From Reclinomonas americana ATCC 50394 (Eukaryota; Jakobida; Jakobea; Jakobida), in the NCBI GenBank assembly GCA_048213135.1, contig PS015400.1, positions 1 to 64,000 of the forward strand: a DNA stretch of 64,000 nucleotides, given 5' to 3'. Position 1 is the first letter of the stretch. The number at the start of each line of letters is the position of its first letter. Shown here piece by piece: positions 10,026 through 21,806 of the stretch. A program made the position numbers and the translations under genes. The notes beneath the pieces are model-generated. The model was not told the origin of the DNA. It ran no database searches and worked only from the letters and a program-made list of their open reading frames with translations.

Positions 10026-12116
10026 TCACTGCGGCAGCGGCCAGCCGAGGCCGCGGAAGCCGGAGAACATGTCCCAGCACTTGTGCATCGACTTGAGCTT
10101 GTCGGACTCGTCGAACACCATTGTGTAGACGTAGTCGCACTGGGCGCTCTTCGGCGGCTCCGACGGGGGGATGGGGCCACCGGCCCCAGAGTGGGTGATG
10201 AAGAAGCTGCGCATGAAGGGGGAAAGTGAGTGGTGGATGAGAGGAGACGGGGGTGGGGGTGGTTCGCGTGCTCACCGAGCGACGACGACGGCGGTGCGCT
10301 CGTGGTCGTTGAAGGCCCAGGCGCGGACGTCGTAGGTGGCGCCAGGGGCGATGCCGGTGACGAGGCCTGGTCGAGGAGGGGGAGGGAGGGGGGGAAGGTG
10401 AGGGGAGGGGAGGGGAAGGGGAAGGGAGGAGGGGGGGAGGAGGGGGGAGAAGGAAGAAAGAAAGGATGAGAACGGAAGTGAGTGGAGAGGAAAGAGAAAG
10501 GGAGAAGGAGGAAAGAACGGAATGAGAAGGGGAGTGGGTGGAGAGGAACGAAAAGGAATGAGAAGGGCAAAAGAATGGGAAGGAGAGGAAACCAAACTAC
10601 ATCAGGTGGATGGGTAAGTTCCACACTTTGCGTGCAAGACAGCAACGATGCGAAGAGCAGATGAGGTGCTGGCGGAGGTGAAGAGCGTACAGTACAAGAA
10701 CAGTGCACGACAAGAGCAACATGAGCAGAAACATGACAGTCAGAGTGAGAAAACTGTGCTGAGTGGGTGAACGGGGAAAGAAGTTGCATATTCTCTCTTG
10801 AGGAAGCCGTACATCGGTGTTCGGGGCGAGACAGAGAACGAAGAGCGCCAGTGCAGGTGCACGAAGGAGAAGGAAAGAGAGAGAGAGAAGGAGAGAGACA
10901 GACAGACATAGAGACAGAAAGAGCGGATACACTCGCGAAAAAAGAGTTGCGCATTGAGATATCAGAGAATAGAGCAAGTTGCGACAGCACGGCCAGCAAA
11001 AGATTGCAGTCCATGCCACCTATATAGCGCGAGAACGGAACTGGAGAGTGAGACAGACAAAACAAGCAAGAGACGCGTATGGATGAGAGACGCGTATGGA
11101 TGAAGAGCACAAGGCGACGAGAGAAGAGTGCACGTCATACGAAGGGTCGTGAGAGAGGAAAGCACACCTGCACGAGAGAGCGAGCACATGCAGAGTTGGA
11201 AAGGGAGAGGGAGTGGGTAAGCAAGGACAAGTCTTGCGCAGAGAGGTGCCACACGAGAGACGAGTGCGCATCCGCTCGTGTGTGACGCGAATGCACAGCC
11301 ACTAACCCTTCATCCAGTCAGCATCTGCACATGCATGCACCACATCAGCAACCACTCGCCACACACAACAAGCACAAAGAAGCACGCAACATTCGCCAAC
11401 GGTCTTCATCGGCAACACGTCGCACTGGAACGTGTTGTCCGGGGCCAGGAACTCGGCCACACCTTCACCGCCCTGCGAATATTGGAGGTAATGGGAGAAA
11501 TATATCAGCAATTACGAACACGCGGTGACGAGGGAAAGAAAGGTGAGCAGACAACGAGGAGAGTGCAGAACAGGAGGTGGTGGAACACGGTGAGTGACAG
11601 GAGAAGTGAGACAAGAGACATGCAAGTTTGACATGATGAAAGCAAGAGGGAGAGAGTGAGAGTACGAGGAGATGGCGTAGGAGAGGAGTGTGTGTTGAGT
11701 GAGTGCTGGGAGGAGGGGAAGAGAGGGAGAGACAGAAGGTTGGAGCAAGGAGACATTTCCCACCTCGGGAAAATACTCACGCACTTGTCTTGCACAACAC
11801 GCAGCGCACAAACAGAAAACGGACACACACAGTATGGCAGCACATCATGCAAGAGTGTGCGTGTGTGTTCCGTGTGTGTGAGGAAGAGAGAGAAGAGAGA
11901 GAGAGAGAGAGAAAAGTGCAATGCATTCACACACACACACGCATGCATGCAAGTCAATCACTCACCGCGCCGCTCTCGACAGCGACAAAGAATGCGTGTG
12001 CTGCGTCCTGCGCACACACACAAGAGAGCAGAGAGAGAAAGAGAGCACAAGTCAGTCACACACTCACAGAACATGAGAAGCATTTTTTGCGTTGTGTTAC
12101 TCACGTGGAAAGACAT
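10026..12116 (-). CDS. NTF2/SnoaL-like (polyketide-cyclase fold) protein
   Basis: Small cone-shaped alpha+beta barrel protein of the NTF2-like superfamily; function unknown, probably cytosolic. Exons read on the minus strand: 12116-12105 (MSFH), 12007-11966 (DAAHAFFVAVESGA), 11472-11401 (GGEGVAEFLAPDNTFQ then CDVLPMKT), 10366-10276 (LVTGIAPGATYDVRAWAFND) and 10206-10026 (FFITHSGAGGP...CDYVYTMVF, ending GLGWPLPQ). This matches the family pattern of FxAVxSG, PDxxF, then THxGxGGP, DYVYxMxF and KxWD near the end. A central helix segment (typically ..EYxxWMK..) must lie in an exon between 10367 and 11400 that I could not place. Its introns are unusually long and low-complexity for this window. Confidence 0.7.
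10367..10610. repeat. Polypurine low-complexity intron tract
   Basis: GGGGAAGGGG/GGAGGG-rich on the plus strand, hence polypyrimidine on the strand of the NTF2-like gene that contains it. Related GA-rich, CA-rich and gagagaga patches continue to about 12080. No coding exon is evident here. Confidence 0.65.
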
Positions 12117-12970
12117 TGTGTGTGTTTGAGAGAGTGAGAATGAGAGTGGCTTGCTTGTGCTCAGCGAGATGGGTGGAAGAAAGTAAGTTGCCTTTTGCAG
12201 GGTGGCCACTCGAATTTTTATCCCCAAAGATTGATGACAAATGTTCGATGGCCTGCTTTCTGTCATCATCCGCGTCGCAAACACGAACACGCGCGCGGGG
12301 GCATATAACTCGAGAATTGCCTTTTGCAGAATTGCATGTGAGGAGCACGACGCGCACAGAGGGGCGGTCGAACGATTGCGGGCGTGAAGTATTGGCGGTT
12401 GCGTGGCGGCGTGGGGTGAGAAAGGCGCGTGGGAGTTGGCAACGGCTTTCAATAGATACTCCGCTGGACACGCGAACGTTGTGAGTGCGAGACTCGGTTG
12501 GGGGGCCGCGTCAAATCGGACACACTGGAGCCTGTATTGTTTTTGAGTATTTTTTGTGGTACGTGCGGGAAGGCCTCTGTTCCCTCGGTTCTTGGCGACG
12601 AAGGCATTGTGCCAGCTGTTGGCTAGCAGGGCCGTGTATGGATGTGGAAGGGAGAGCGACGCGGATTTCGTTGCAGAATTTCTACTTGGCTTGTCGCGAT
12701 CGATCAAGGTTGAAAATAATCGCGCAGATGGCCTGGGAGCAACAAGGCCACTGGCGCAAATAGCACTGTTGCTGCATGAAGATCAAGTGAGACATCTCAC
12801 TTGGCCGGCGCATTGCGATGCCGTTGCCATAATCAACAGGCGGCAGTCATCAGCGACAACCACTCAACCGCACCTCAGCTCCTTCCCGGACTTCCATCCA
12901 CGTTGCCTGGCTTTATTGGGTTTTCCTCTGTGTTCTGACATGGCAAATTTCGCTTGCCACTTGGTGAGCA
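12117..12970. other. Divergent intergenic region, no gene supported
   Basis: About 850 bases between the start of the NTF2-like gene (minus) and the acidic orphan gene (plus), so it should hold both promoters. Short ORFs exist on both strands but show no family resemblance, no convincing splice structure and no typical composition. I see nothing else supportable. Confidence 0.5.
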
Positions 12971-14128
12971 ATGGCAGAGTCCTCTGGAGATCCTGGTGGT
13001 TCTCCAGGAGATGACCGCTGCACTCCTCCGCCACGAGCAGGGCAGCGCGAGTTGGCTGAGCTCACACACGAACCCACGAGCAAGCCGCCTGTCAGCTCCA
13101 CTGCGTGCCGACCACACGTGGTGGAGTTGGCGGGAACCAGAAACGCATCCGTTACCGAGGATGCGTCTGGGACTCAACATGCGCTGCCGCTCCCACTGCC
13201 CCTGCGCAAAGACAGCAGTGCCCAACGCTCGGTGCCCGTTGCTGGCGCCGCGCATGCACTGCCGAGCGAGGGAAGTGGCGCGAGTGAGAAACATCGCATT
13301 TCCCCACCCTCCCCATCTGACGGTGATGACGACGATGAGGAGGAGGAGGATGACGATGTGGTGGACGTGGAAAGTCAGGGTGAACAAGAAAGCCCTCGAC
13401 TGGAAGCACCGGCACACTCCGTCGCAGTACGGAAGAAAGCTGCTGGCGTGTCCACCACCCGAGCACAGGGTGCCCAAGGCGCGAAGATTCAGGCTGCAGC
13501 CATGTCGACGAGGGTGACACGACTGGCAGTGCAGAAGGATCCCGAGCTGAAGGCACAAGTGTTCTCCCCCATACCCGAGATCCAGAAGGTGGTTCCTGGC
13601 TGCATCGGTGAGCGCTTGTCGGAGGCGCAAGATTCCAGTGCACAGCAACACTCTGGAAGAAGGATGGAAGCGCCGACCGGAGAGGTGGCCCACGCCCACA
13701 TGGGTGCGTCGGAGCCGGCCGGTATGGCGAGCCGCGGAAGCACGAAAATCACCACCGCGGCAGCGGGTGACGCCAGCCCACTTGGAGCGCCCAGCGACGC
13801 CATTGACCACGGCGAAGCAGGCGACGGGCGAGGCGAACCTGAGACGGCCGAGCAACAAAAGGCCGTCGCCGACAGCGGCGTACCACAGCCAATCTGCGCC
13901 CAGCGCTCCACTGCCCTCGGGGTAGTGTCCGAGCGCAGCAGCGGGCCCACGCCCCATCATGGCAATGCCGNNNNNNNNNNNNNNNNNNNNNNNNNNNNNN
14001 NNNNNNNNNNNNNNNNNNNNNNNNNNNNNNNNNNNNNNNNNNNNNNNNNNNNNNNNNNNNNNNNNNNNNNNNNNNNNNNNNNNNNNNNNNNNNNNNAAAG
14101 CCTCCTGCACCCACCGGGGATAAACAAC
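12971..14128 (+). CDS. Acidic, disordered orphan protein
   Basis: Not recognised. An unbroken frame from ATG 12971 to the gap at 13971 (over 330 codons), starting MAESSGDPGGSPGDD. It is rich in Gly, Pro, Ser, Ala and Glu, with one acidic block around 13323-13375 (DGDDDDEEEEDDDVVDVES) and no predicted globular domain or membrane segment. The 3' end lies in or just after the gap 13971-14096. Continuing in the possible frames gives a stop either at about 14126 or a little later, so the end coordinate is approximate. It converges on the GT61-like gene. The long open frame in a window where random frames usually close suggests real coding sequence, but a repetitive GC-rich artefact is possible. 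Confidence 0.55.
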
Positions 14129-14137
14129 ACACTATAT

Positions 14138-16637
14138 TTATTTGCACACGGTGCCATTATTATTCCTTACTTTAATGCCCAAGTTGATCGAGAGCATGCG
14201 GTTCGCCAGCAAGCAGCGCGTCGACCTGCGTGAGTATCCAGCGTGCGTCGGAGAGTGGAAGCTGCAGAGCAGAGCCGTCGCTTCCGCGCTCGTCGAAATA
14301 CGCCAGCGTATGGCACCCCTGTGTGGCTGTGAGCTTGAGGTACACGAGGACACGATCGAAAGAGAAATCTTCCGACGACGAGGCAAACCTGATACGCTGC
14401 CATCATGGTGTGACAGGGGTTCCAGCTCTTTCCCGCACCGTGCCCCGCACCCGGTACCACCTCTATGTGCACGCATGGCTGTCGCCGTATGAAGGCACGA
14501 TGGGTGAAACCGGCACCGTGCGGACCAAAGACAATATCGGCGGTGTGGAACTCCAGGAGCGCCTGCAACTGCGTCTTGCCTTTGGCGACAAACTCGGTCA
14601 CCACAAAGTGCGGGAACTCGGTCTGGATGAGCTGCTTGATCTGCGGAGCACACAAGGGGTGAGGGAGCGAGGTGGTGGCGAGTTGAGCGCAGTGTTGAGC
14701 GCTCCCCCAACTTGTGGATACGTGGCCAGCGAGCGCGCTCCCGACCGCTGGATCACAAGGATGCGTCGCCGCGGTTTGCCATTGTTCACGTCGCGCAGCG
14801 GTGGCGCCGAGACTGCGAGTGGAGAAAACAGTCAGTCAATCGTGTCAGCGGGGCCGCTGGAGACAACCGCACACAGACAGACCTTCCCAAAACTCGCGCA
14901 AGGCCGACAGGATCATGTCCTTGTGTAATCTCTCGAAGACTTCCGTCATTCCCTGCAGCACCGAGGGGTGCGCGGCACCGCAGTACACTCCGCTGGCAAA
15001 ATACGCCTTTTTCGCCAGCACCGGTGGCGGACTCAGCAGCACCTGCACATTGCGGGGATTGGCCATTGCGATCGATGCTTACCAATCGTGGTCTTGCAGC
15101 GCTTCACCTGTTCTCGTCGGATACCGAGGGCCTCCATGAAGCCGTAGGAGACCTCCTCGCCATACACATTCTTCTGCACCAGAACATAGATGTTTTTCGA
15201 CGAGTGCACCTCCTCCCACACCTGCAGCCCGCATAGTCAGCCAAATATTACCGCGATTTTGCGCGTGAGACACAGAGAACGCGCACCAAGATGAAGCGTG
15301 GCAGCACTTCGCCGAGGTAGTGAAAGAAAGCGTCGCCCCAAGTCTGCTGCAGCGGCACCACCGCGTCCACCAACAGCACTCGACCTTCGGCTTTCCACGA
15401 GAAGCGAGCCGAGCGATCCACCGCACCGCATTGCCGTGCAATGAATACGCGATCCTTACTGAAGATGCGACCGTCGGCGGCCACCAGCTGAATGCAGAGC
15501 GCGTGAGAAGCGGCGTGTACACGAGGGCGTCGACAGAAGCGTCTCTCACCGCATTGTCGATGACGACCGAGTGTGCGCTCAGCGGTGCCGTGCGCGAATG
15601 CTGACCGAGACCCGGCGGTCCCATCAGCACCGGCTTGCCCACGTCGGTCGGACGGTTGCCGGGTGGTCGCAGTGGCAGTGGAAAGTAGAGCGGATCCGGC
15701 TTCAGCCAGGGCAAACATGCCGTGAGCGAGACGCGATGCGACTGAAAAACACTTGCCAGGCAGCCCACCTTGTCAAACTGCGGGTGCCTTCGAAAGACGT
15801 ACCCACTGCCGGGTGGCGCAGTGACCAGTGGCGAGCCCACAGCATCCTCCTCGGCGATGACCTGCGCCGGGCCAGAGCGATCGGCCGCAGTTCGCAGCAT
15901 GTGCGGCTGCACATCCAGCCACAAGCCCACTGCGCTCACGCATTCCTCTCGCACATCAAATGGCTTCTGCACCTCCGCAACCGCACCTGCCTCACCGAGC
16001 ACACCAGCAAGCACGCGGAACGATCCAGTGCGGAACAGAGACCACGGGAACTGTTCCACACACTGACTGGGGGTGAGACGCGATGGTGGAGGAGGGGGTG
16101 GTGGTGGTGGTGGTGGAGGAGGAGGAGGAGGTTGCGGAGTGGGCTCGACAGGAGGTGTCGGAGCTGGCTGCTCGACAGGAGGCGAGGGCTGTTCAATAGG
16201 AGGTGGTGGCGGTGGAGGTGCTGGTGGAGGTGCTGGAGGAGGTGGAGTTACAACATCACTCTCCGGCCGCAAGTCACCACCTGGTGGACCTACTGTCGGG
16301 TGTGAATCGCACAAACAAACACGTGCGCCACCACGAAAGGGAGAGAGAGAGAAGCATACCTGTTGGCAATGTATAATCTTGCGATCTGTCACTCTCACTG
16401 GCCACGTTCATGTCCACAGGAAGCACCTGAGCAGCACGTGTGAGTGCACGATAGAGAGAGAGAGATGCATACACACAGCGCAACAGTGACGACGGCGAAG
16501 AAGCTAATGATCATTGTGGACAGGCCCAAGAGAAGATACACGCGCACAACGCGCCCGGAGACACCAGCGTTGCTGGAGTGAGAGAGGAGTGGCGCATCAT
16601 CGCGGTCGGCAAACTGCACGTGATGGCGAGTGCTCAT
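14138..16637 (-). CDS. GT61-like glycosyltransferase, type II membrane protein with polyproline stalk
   Basis: Probably a Golgi/ER enzyme transferring a sugar to protein or glycan (the GT61 family includes EOGT and plant xylosyl/arabinosyltransferases). Start chosen at 16637 (MSTRHHVQFADRDD). A signal-anchor follows (RVYLLLGLSTMIISFFAV). A luminal stalk with long proline runs is encoded at about 16085-16245. The catalytic part has the pattern QTWGDAFFHYLGEVLPRFIL (about 15290-15350), then KNIYVLVQKNVYGEE, RRRILVIQRSGARS (about 14745-14780) and the hallmark GPHGAGFTH (about 14500-14530). The C-terminus reads LANRMLSINLGIKV. Many introns interrupt it. An upstream in-frame ATG exists near 16750. 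Acceptor and donor sugar cannot be told from sequence. Confidence 0.8.
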
Positions 16638-17033
16638 GGCCAATGCGTTGCGAGGTGAAAACTTCACGCAGCGCCAAAAGATCCTCGAGCTCGAAAGAGA
16701 ATTCACAATCGGATCATCATGATCGCCCTTCTCAGAGAGTACACCCGACACGCGCGTGGCAATGGATCTGGCAGTGAAGCACTCTCGACGTTGAAGGGAT
16801 CCGGAGACAAGTGTTCGGTTCGAGTTTCTCGAAATGTGTTTCTCCTCCTTCGCTGCCTCCTCCTCCTCCGCTGCAGTCGGGTATCACGTGCGATATACTT
16901 GCAGCGACCTCGTACAACGAGCCATGGTCGGTTTGTGCCGATTGGAATTTGATCGACCGAGTCAGCGATCTTCTTGGCCGGACAGGCGACAAGTACTGTA
17001 CCAGCAACGAACTACGTGGAGGGAGGGAGCCAC
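16638..17033. promoter_or_regulatory. Bidirectional promoter region of two glycosyltransferase genes
   Basis: 396 bases between the divergent start codons of the GT61-like and O-fucosyltransferase-like genes. No TATA box stands out. The role is inferred from position only. Confidence 0.45.
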
Positions 17034-18866
17034 ATGCGCGCACCAGTGGCACTGCTGCACAGACATGTGCATGTCGCCTCTCTGCTTACCGCACTGCTGC
17101 TGCTTGCGCTCCTCCTTGGCGCTGCACATGCGACCGCGACAAGCGATCCATCCTCGCTGCAACGCATCATCGATCGCGTCGACAAGGTCGCACAACGAGT
17201 CGACGAGCTGCGAGAACGCGCCACCACTGTGCTCGTGGAAGCACAAGCTCGTCGTTCTTCTCACGAGCAGGTGCCAACACCATCACCGATCGATCGCGAG
17301 GTCTGTCATGCCTCTCTCACTCTCTGTGCGTGCGTGTGTATACTCAACAGCTGTGGTCAGTCAAAGGAATGCCCGCAATGCCCCTCGTGCCCCTCCTCGC
17401 CAAGCTCACCTCCTTCACCGCCTGCATCATGCGATTCATTCGCCATTCAACCGCTGCTGGCGAAGCCGGGCAGTGCGCGCAAGTTCTGGTACTTTGTGCC
17501 GAGGTCTGTCTCCAAACACTGTGTGCATTCATAGTCCATCTTCCGAGCGTTCCCTTGCTGATTGATCGATGATGGTGCACAGAGACGACGGGTTCAACAA
17601 TCAGGTGTGTGCGTCTCGTGACACAGCGATGGACGCTTGTTCTCATCGTTGGAGTTGCAGAAACTCGACGTAGTTCGCGCTATTGCCTTGGCGCGACTCA
17701 CACGGCGCACACTCGTGCTCCCCGAGTTCTCCGAGGAGGTCATGTGGGGCGTGGATCGCACTCGATTGCAGCCGTGGCCGTTTGCGGACTACTACGATCT
17801 CGAGGCGTTGCGCGAGTATGTGGATGTGGTGACGGTGGATGAGTTTCGCGACGAGTGCGGCGGGCAGTTGGAGTACTGGGGTTGTGCGCCGACATTTGGG
17901 TGCGATGAGCCGCGGCTGGCCCGCGTGCAACGCATCAACCTCGGCAGCCACAAGTCGAAGCTGCCGAACACACTGCCGGCGGTGCTGAAAGCCGTCGTCG
18001 ATGCACCGCGGTGCGCGGGCGGTCTGCCCGAGACGTCGTCTATGGTGTCGGTGTTGGGCGAGTATTCCAAGCACACTGTCGACACGCATCAGGGATTCAT
18101 GCTTGCTGCTCCTGGTTTCCGCGAAGTGTGGACTCTGTTGCGGCCGAGCGCGGTGGTGCAGCAGACGATTCAACGCTTCCGCGACGTCTTTGCTCTTCGC
18201 GAGGGTCAGTACGACTGCATCCACGTCCGTCGAGGCGACTACAAGGTGTGTCTGTCGTCGTTTTCGTGGCCGTGTTGGCAAGTGATCCCTCACCGCGTCC
18301 ATGATCAGGCTGGCGCCAACTGCAAGTTCCTCTCACCCGCCGAGTGTGCCGTGGCTGGCCCCAATTCGACCTACCAGCCCGACGACTACCTGTTGTCCAC
18401 CGTGCGCCAGCGACTACTGGACGGTGGAGAGCAGGGCTCGGTGCCGCTCCTGATCGCCTCGCACCACAAGGACGCGGACGATTTGCTGCGCTTGTTCTCC
18501 TCGTTGTATCCAAACAACAGGGTTTGTTTGTGCTTGTGTGCGCCACTCACTGTGAACCGTGAACTGATTCGATGCTTACTGCTGTGTGCAGTTGATCAGC
18601 CTGCACAAGCCGCCAAGTCCATACTCGGAACTCGGTGAGTTTGCACGTCCTTCTGTGCATCCTCGCGCAATGACACTCACTTGCTCACCCACCCATGCAC
18701 AGACTTTCCGGAGCAAGCTTCACGGAATGACATTCGCGGCTTGGCCGAGCAGCAGTTGTGCGGCGACGCCCGTCGCTTCATCGGCAACAGGTTCTCCAGC
18801 TGGAGCGCACACGTGTTCCTATTACGCGAGGCCAAGTTGTTAGACGACAGCACTTCTCGCTGGTAG
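17034..18866 (+). CDS. GDP-fucose protein O-fucosyltransferase-like glycosyltransferase
   Basis: Secretory-pathway enzyme predicted to move fucose from GDP-fucose to a protein or glycan acceptor. Start MRAPVALLHRHV at 17034 is followed by a hydrophobic signal peptide or anchor (LLTALLLLALLLGAAHA). Exons include 17034-17300, 17361-17503 (ending FWYFVPR) and 17583 to about 17606, which gives DDGFNNQ, the family's N-terminal NNQ signature. A large exon follows (ALARLTRRTLVLPEF, then CIHVRRGDYK at about 18218-18245, the RRGD-type donor-binding motif). Later exons give LLIASHHKDADDL and the C-terminal FIGNRFSSWSAHVF, matching the family's final SxFS motif; stop TAG 18864-18866. The exact junction after NNQ is uncertain by a few bases. 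Confidence 0.82.
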
Positions 18867-19065
18867 TTGGAGCGCACCGCCATGAAATGTATTACTGTTT
18901 GCACATCCGCTGCTGTCTGTGTTGCCGCGTGCGCGACAGTGCGTGGCGCCATCCACTGGACTCCGCTGCCAGTTCCCACACGGTCCATCTGGCGACCGCG
19001 CGTGGTTGCATTCGAGCGCCCCGCTGTCTCATGATGCTTGCCCCACCCACCTCGACGAATGCCTC

Positions 19066-19982
19066 TCAGCGACGGAGCACACGTCGAGGAGCTGCGGCCG
19101 CACCCGATGACGAAGCGCCGCTTGCCACCGCCTGACTCGCGTCTTCGTCGCCACCGCCTGCCGAAATCTGCACAGTCGTACAGTGAGTCGGCGTGCACGC
19201 AAACAACTCGGAGGTGAGCTTACAACGCACATCGAGCAGCTTCTCCAACATTTGCGTCATGATTGGCCGAATCCAGTTCGTCTCCAGCGCCGACAAGTTG
19301 TTCACACGCACACTGGTCACTGGCCGATCGAGAGCCTTGAGACCGGTGAGGATCTTCTCCTGGCGCACATGCTCTATGTCGTGCAGCAGGCTGCGGATCA
19401 ATGTGTGGTCCTCCAAGCACGAGGGCGCACTGACACACGACTGTTCGTCAGAGAATGGGAGTGGAGGAAGAGAAGAGAAGTCGCACAGGCAGACGCACCC
19501 GTCGAGCAATGCACGCGCGACCTCTACATAGTGCGGCGGGAGAGCCTCGAACGAGCTCTCGGAAGTCTTCTCCATGTCGAGCACCTGTTGCATGGAGGCT
19601 GCCGCACAACTCACTAGTCAACTCATTGCATACACAGACACATAGTCTTATGCGAACGGGCACGCACCAACAGAGAGCCAATCAGGAGGACGAATGGTCG
19701 CCTGTGTGAACGAGTGAGCACATGCACAACAACAACAGCAGCAGCAGCTCGTGACACTCTCTCACCTTGTTGACTTTCACCAAGTGCAGAGCCAGCCACA
19801 GAGGAACATGAGTGGATCGTGGCGGTTTGAAGGGTCCAAACGTGCCCTGTGTCACAAAGTGTGAACAACAAGATAATGACTCTCTCTCCGCTATCACTCT
19901 CACAGACCCCTGTCAATTCCAGCACGCCCACAGGCACCAGAGGCACAATCTGCACCTCCTCCTCTCCTGCCAGGAACTCCAT
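19066..19982 (-). CDS. GINS2: GINS complex subunit Psf2 (5' end in gap)
   Basis: Subunit of the GINS tetramer, part of the CMG replicative helicase at nuclear replication forks. Seen: MEFLAGEEEVQIVPLVPV at the edge of a gap (ATG 19982; a few more N-terminal residues may be in the gap), FGPFKPPRSTHVPLWLALHL (about 19790-19850), LPPHYVEVARALLDG, then IRSLLHDIEHVRQEKILTGL and RVNNLSALETNWIRP. These match Psf2 in order. The usual stretch between the VPLWLA helix and the PHY motif (with CRLLPPEW in animals) is shorter or not obvious here. The C-terminal tail is Ala/Ser/Gly-rich, ending RRVLRR. The gene converges on the fucosyltransferase gene. Confidence 0.88.
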
Positions 19983-19986
19983 CTCT

Positions 19987-20936
19987 NNNNNNNNNNNNNN
20001 NNNNNNNNNNNNNNNNNNNNNNNNNNNNNNNNNNNNNNNNNNNNNNNNNNNNNNNNNNNNNNNNNNNNNNNNNNNNNNNNNNNNNNNNNNNNNNNNNNNN
20101 NNNNNNNNNNNNNNNNNNNNNNNNNNNNNNNNNNNNNNNNNNNNNNNNNNNNNNNNNNNNNNNNNNNNNNNNNNNNNNNNNNNNNNNNNNNNNNNNNNNN
20201 NNNNNNNNNNNNNNNNNNNNNNNNNNNNNNNNNNNNNNNNNNNNNNNNNNNNNNNNNNNNNNNNNNNNNNNNNNNNNNNNNNNNNNNNNNNNNNNNNNNN
20301 NNNNNNNNNNNNNNNNNNNNNNNNNNNNNNNNNNNNNNNNNNNNNNNNNNNNNNNNNNNNNNNNNNNNNNNNNNNNNNNNNNNNNNNNNNNNNNNNNNNN
20401 NNNNNNNNNNNNNNNNNNNNNNNNNNNNNNNNNNNNNNNNNNNNNNNNNNNNNNNNNNNNNNNNNNNNNNNNNNNNNNNNNNNNNNNNNNNNNNNNNNNN
20501 NNNNNNNNNNNNNNNNNNNNNNNNNNNNNNNNNNNNNNNNNNNNNNNNNNNNNNNNNNNNNNNNNNNNNNNNNNNNNNNNNNNNNNNNNNNNNNNNNNNN
20601 NNNNNNNNNNNNNNNNNNNNNNNNNNNNNNNNNNNNNNNNNNNNNNNNNNNNNNNNNNNNNNNNNNNNNNNNNNNNNNNNNNNNNNNNNNNNNNNNNNNN
20701 NNNNNNNNNNNNNNNNNNNNNNNNNNNNNNNNNNNNNNNNNNNNNNNNNNNGCACTGCGGAAAGTGTTCACGCTCTCCATTTTACGCAAATCAAGGCAAA
20801 CCCCTTGCGCGGGAAGGACAACTTGACAACATTCCGTCGTCGCCTTCACTTAAAAGCAACCCAACAAAAGTACCATTTGCATCTTGTGTTCTCAGAGCAG
20901 CAACATCAGCGGAGAAGCGGACGAGAGAACATAAGA
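19987..20936. other. Assembly gap plus short unassigned flank
   Basis: N run 19987-20751 followed by 185 bases (20752-20936) between Psf2 and the RING gene. A minus-strand ATG near 20780 opens a short frame running into the gap, but nothing links it to Psf2 or any other gene. An additional small gene could be hidden in the gap. Confidence 0.5.
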
Positions 20937-21797
20937 TCAGGATCGCCACCGCGCGCGCTCCTCGTCGAGTTCTCGTCGGACTTCGGCCAATCGTCTCTCC
21001 AGACCAGGAGCGCCTTCGCGTATCGCCAGCTCCAGTGCGGCGATCTCCCCGAGTAGATCGACTTCGCTGCGCTGTGGCGGTGCGGCCACAAGCGCGGCGG
21101 AGCCCACCAGACGTTGTCGGACACCTGCNNNNNNNNNNNNNNNNNNNNGCTGACAATGGCGCGATCCACGGGACACTCGTTCTTCTGCTGCAGCCACTGG
21201 GCGATGCACAGGCGGTGGAAGCTGTGCGAGCACTGCAGTACTTCCACGTCGTCCTCGTCGGTCAACTCAGTCAAACAGATCGGGCACATGGGTCGCGAGT
21301 TTTCTGCGCGGCGTGTGTGAGTGCAAAAGCTTGCGAATTCGTTGACTGTGCCAAAAGACAAACCCTCTTCAGCCACGGCCGCGTCAGCCTCCGCGGCGTC
21401 CACACTGCCTCCCATCTCCAACGACAGCTGCAACTTCTCCAGTCGGAGCAGCAAATGATCGCGGTCAACACCCGCCGCACCTGGTCCCTCAACCAGCTGA
21501 CACTCAATGGCCATGACCTCGTCTCGCAACCGCTGAAAGTCCATGCGCATGTCATGCTCATCCTGCTGCGCCTGCACGCGTCGTGCTGCGAATCATGCAC
21601 GAAGCCGATGTCAGCCTCAGCACACATAAATTCAAGCACCGACTGTGAGGGGAGTTCTCACCGAAAACCTCGTCGGCCAGCGACGGCGACGGCGACGGTG
21701 ATTTCGGCTGTGAGGAGATGAGCGCCTGGATGCGCGCCCTCAGCTCGGCCTGCTCTCGCTTCCTCCGTGGTCGGAACGGTGTGATGCTACGCGACAT
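20937..21797 (-). CDS. RING-H2 finger protein with flanking coiled coils
   Basis: Likely E3 ubiquitin ligase. Exon 1 is 21797-21662 (MSRSITPFRPRRKREQ...ADEVF). The second exon starts near 21592 and runs into a coiled-coil (MDFQRLRDEVMAIECQL, LLLRLEKLQLSLEM). The RING-H2 is encoded at about 21287-21165: CPICLTELTDEDD, then CSHSFHRLCIAQW, then CPVDR, giving C-x2-C, C-x-H-x2-H-x2-C and CPxD. A 20-base gap (21129-21148) follows. After it a second helix (GEIAALELAIREGAPGLERR) ends at TGA 20937. The frame across the small gap is assumed. Its start codon lies nine bases from the stop of the next gene upstream. Confidence 0.8.
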
Positions 21798-21806
21798 CGT
21801 CAGTGA

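Noticed and set aside
10001-11110. 369-codon minus-strand ORF in the NTF2-like gene
   Set aside because: It runs through low-complexity introns (Pro/Ser/Phe/Leu from polypyrimidine) in a frame other than that of the recognisable exons.
11760-11830. Possible exon (VREYFPE) of the NTF2-like gene
   Set aside because: It does not join in phase to the neighbouring exons, and the family alignment runs directly from VESGA to GGEGVAEF without it.
12484-13014. Small plus-strand ORFs upstream of the acidic orphan
   Set aside because: No family resemblance, no supporting splice or composition signal, and one overlaps the orphan's start in another frame.
15079-16398. 439-codon minus-strand ORF taken as a complete exon of the GT61-like gene
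   Set aside because: The polyproline-to-SAHSVVIDN part (down to about 15550) is convincing. Below that the frame departs from the recognisable GT61 exons, so it is only open by chance there.
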